Origin: Bacteroidota bacterium
GTDB lineage: Bacteria; Bacteroidota; Bacteroidia; Bacteroidales; GCA-2748055
NCBI GenBank assembly: GCA_030592605.1
Contig: JAUVIT010000051.1
Span: forward strand, 1-8,634
Direction: 5' to 3'
Length of the DNA stretch: 8,634 nucleotides
Shown here: piece after piece, positions 6,912 through 8,634 of the stretch
Position numbering within the stretch: position 1 is the stretch's first letter
How the letters are laid out: the number at the start of each line of letters is the position of its first letter
The notes under the pieces: model-generated
Told to the model about the DNA's origin: nothing
Database searches by the model: none
The model's input: the letters and a program-made list of their open reading frames with translations, nothing else
Translations under genes and position numbers: made by a program

Positions 6912-7806
6912 ATCCGTTAATATCATTGGTATAGCTATTCTCTTAGTAATTGCTTCTTCTTTTTCTTCATGCAAATCCGGGAAAAATGAGACTTTTAAGG
7001 AATCTTCAAATCTTAAAATCATCTCCCACAATGTCTGGTATGGATTTACCAAAGTGCCCGAAAGGAAAAAGACCTGGATTGCCTGGATGAATGATCAAGA
7101 AGCTGATATTGTATCTCTTCAGGAGCTCAATGAATACAACCAGGCAAAGCTAGCAGAAGACGCTAAAAGTTATGGCCATGCCTACAGTGTCTTACTTAAA
7201 GAAGAGGGATTTCCAACCGGCATCACTTCACGATATCCAATTGAAGATGTACATCGGGTAAGAGAAGGCTTCCATCATGGATTGTTGCGGGTCAGAATAA
7301 AGGGAATCTATTTCTATGTCATTCATTTACATCCTTCCAACTGGGAAACCAGGAAAAGTGAAATCAATCGTATTCTGGAGGACATTAATACTCTTCCAGC
7401 AAATTCGAAAGTAATTCTGGCTGGTGACTTTAATACCTTCTCCCCTCTCGATTCAAGTTATTATTCACATGGCAAACTGGAACCGTTTTTTAATGAACGC
7501 GATTTGCTTTTCGAGGAAAAGAACCTGAATAATGGCAAACTTGATTATACAGTAATTCAGGAGGTTCTGGACTTTGGACTTATAGACCTTGAGGCCAGCT
7601 TGCGAAACTCTTCCTATATATTCCCTGGCAGCTTTCCTACTTTGGTGGAGAAAGAGGGAGAACACGGGGATCAACGACGATTGGATTATGTTTTCGCATC
7701 GAAAAACCTGGCTGAGGGAGTCACCAGAGCAGAAATAATCACCAGTGACACTGCTTCTAGCTTATCAGATCATTTGCCTGTAATCATTGAAATGGGACTT
7801 AAATAG
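6904..7806 (+). CDS. Exported endonuclease/exonuclease/phosphatase (EEP) family lipoprotein
   Basis: The 300-residue product starts with a lipoprotein signal ending FSSC (lipidated C23) and then an EEP fold, the DNase I/phosphatase superfamily of Mg-dependent phosphoesterases. Motifs are complete and in order: N43 in SHNVWYG, E74 in SLQEL, H141 in HLHPS, D175 and N177 in AGDFNT, D261 in RLDYVFAS, and D289/H290 in SDHLP. Lipidation suggests an envelope enzyme acting on a phosphodiester or phosphomonoester outside the cytoplasm; nuclease, sphingomyelinase-like or sugar-phosphate activity cannot be separated from sequence alone. The ATG (6904-6906) lies inside the end of the sulfatase gene with an 8-bp overlap, implying translational coupling, and the next gene starts 9 bp after its stop. 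Its position between a sulfatase and a phosphodiester glycosidase suggests a role in processing a decorated glycan (inference). Confidence 0.88.
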   Translation: MNRSVNIIGIAILLVIASSFSSCKSGKNETFKESSNLKIISHNVWYGFTKVPERKKTWIAWMNDQEADIVSLQELNEYNQAKLAEDAKSYGHAYSVLLKEEGFPTGITSRYPIEDVHRVREGFHHGLLRVRIKGIYFYVIHLHPSNWETRKSEINRILEDINTLPANSKVILAGDFNTFSPLDSSYYSHGKLEPFFNERDLLFEEKNLNNGKLDYTVIQEVLDFGLIDLEASLRNSSYIFPGSFPTLVEKEGEHGDQRRLDYVFASKNLAEGVTRAEIITSDTASSLSDHLPVIIEMGLK

Positions 7807-7815
7807 TCAGATTTA

Positions 7816-8634
7816 ATGAAATCAGCAGTCCTTATTATTCTCAACATATTTTTCTTCGCAACCTACAGCTTTTGTCAGTACGCTGAAGAGCCTCTGTCTT
7901 CAGGAACTGATTCCATATATTTTGTACACATCGAAACAGACACCCTGTTTAACAGCAATCAGAATATCAACCTTTTGATATTGGACAAAGCATATCTCTC
8001 TGTTTACAATCTCGATTTTGCTTACCAAACATCTGAATTATTAAAAACAAGTCAGATTGCTGTGAACAGGAATGCAAGAGCAGCGATCAATGGGAGCTTT
8101 TTTGATATGGATACTGGAGGTAGTGTTACCTACTTTGAAATAGGTGATTCCGTAATCAGCAGAACCAGACCGTCGGAATTAAAATGGGCAGTTCCTGATA
8201 GTTTAGCTAACGGCGCCCTAATTCTGAATAAAAACCATATTTTGGAGATAGAATCTGCTAAGGGGGAGCAGTACTATGCGGAATCAACAAAAGAAATCTT
8301 CGTGATGATATGCGGCCCTTTGTTGATCAGTGATTCCTTAGCTCAGAAATTGCCTGATATGAAATTTGCAGATGTGCGGCATCCCAGAACCTGTGTGGGC
8401 ATCACCAGAGAATCTATCGTCTTCATTACCATTGATGGCCGCTCAGAACAGGCGGAAGGGATGAATCTGACGGAGGTTCAGGAATTTCTGCTTGAACTGG
8501 GTTGTGTTGATGCAATTAATCTGGACGGAGGAGGATCTACAAGCATGTGGATCTTAGAGAAAGGACTTGTGAATATTCCAAGCGATAAAACAGGTGAAAG
8601 GCCCGTAGCAAATGCACTTATAATACTTAAGGAA
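7816..8634 (+). CDS. Secreted phosphodiester glycosidase (DUF2233/NAGPA family), C-terminus cut by window edge
   Basis: An open frame runs from the ATG at 7816-7818 to the window end: 273 codons without a stop. Residues 1-20 form a signal peptide ending SFCQ; it lacks a proper lipobox (Tyr at -3, Phe at -1), so signal peptidase I is more likely. The rest matches the phosphodiester glycosidase domain related to the human mannose-6-phosphate uncovering enzyme: ARAAINGSFFD (87-97), ICGPLLI (165-171), HPRTCVGIT (189-197), IVFITIDGR (201-209), GMNLTEVQEFLLELG (215-229), DAINLDGGGSTSM (232-244) and GERPVANALIIL (260-271). The family typically ends soon after the last motif, so only a few residues are probably missing. 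Members cleave the bond between a sugar C1 and a phosphodiester. It follows the EEP gene by 9 bp, so these are likely co-transcribed. The family is clear; the substrate is unknown. Confidence 0.88.
   Translation, partial: MKSAVLIILNIFFFATYSFCQYAEEPLSSGTDSIYFVHIETDTLFNSNQNINLLILDKAYLSVYNLDFAYQTSELLKTSQIAVNRNARAAINGSFFDMDTGGSVTYFEIGDSVISRTRPSELKWAVPDSLANGALILNKNHILEIESAKGEQYYAESTKEIFVMICGPLLISDSLAQKLPDMKFADVRHPRTCVGITRESIVFITIDGRSEQAEGMNLTEVQEFLLELGCVDAINLDGGGSTSMWILEKGLVNIPSDKTGERPVANALIILKE

Noticed and set aside
6762..7052. 96-codon minus-strand open frame across the sulfatase-EEP junction
   Set aside because: It is antisense to both genes and has no identifiable domain.
1..8634. CRISPR arrays, insertion sequences, tRNA or rRNA genes
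   Set aside because: No regularly spaced direct repeats, transposase motifs, terminal inverted repeats or RNA gene signatures were seen; nearly all of the window is accounted for by protein genes.

Overview
This 8.6 kb window looks like a chromosomal segment of a Bacteroidota bacterium, probably a free-living or marine polysaccharide degrader. Evidence for this: moderate G+C, AT-rich starts mostly without Shine-Dalgarno sequences, a short Bacteroidota-type AroE, lipoprotein signals in the exported enzymes, and a secreted iduronate-2-sulfatase-like (S1_7-type) sulfatase with a DUF1080 domain. The lineage call is inference from gene content; there is no rRNA or tRNA here to confirm it.

Layout: two divergent, tightly packed gene sets flank a 164-bp intergenic region (4447-4610). 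Leftward (minus strand, in transcription order): a 469-residue protein with about twelve TPR repeats; a ComA-type phosphosulfolactate synthase; a DUF368 membrane protein (polyprenyl-phosphate translocase family); shikimate dehydrogenase AroE; and a sulfotransferase-like protein whose C-terminus lies beyond base 1. The gaps are 6, 3, 1 and 19 bp, so one transcript is likely. Rightward (plus strand): a two-domain lipoprotein (DUF1080 plus sulfatase), an endonuclease/exonuclease/phosphatase (EEP) fold lipoprotein, and a secreted phosphodiester glycosidase (DUF2233/NAGPA family) that runs off the right edge. The first two overlap by 8 bp and the third follows after 9 bp.

How the genes may work together: the leftward set is cytoplasmic and inner-membrane housekeeping (aromatic precursor synthesis, undecaprenyl-phosphate recycling) mixed with sulfur-linked enzymes (sulfite fixation by ComA, sulfate transfer). 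The rightward set is entirely exported and looks catabolic: sulfate ester removal, a 3-keto-glycoside or glycan-binding module, a metal-dependent phosphoesterase-type enzyme and an enzyme that cleaves sugar-1-phosphodiesters. The most interesting idea is that the rightward operon strips sulfate and phosphodiester decorations from one glycan. That is inference from family membership and gene order. No SusC/SusD pair, transposon, CRISPR array, tRNA or rRNA is visible.
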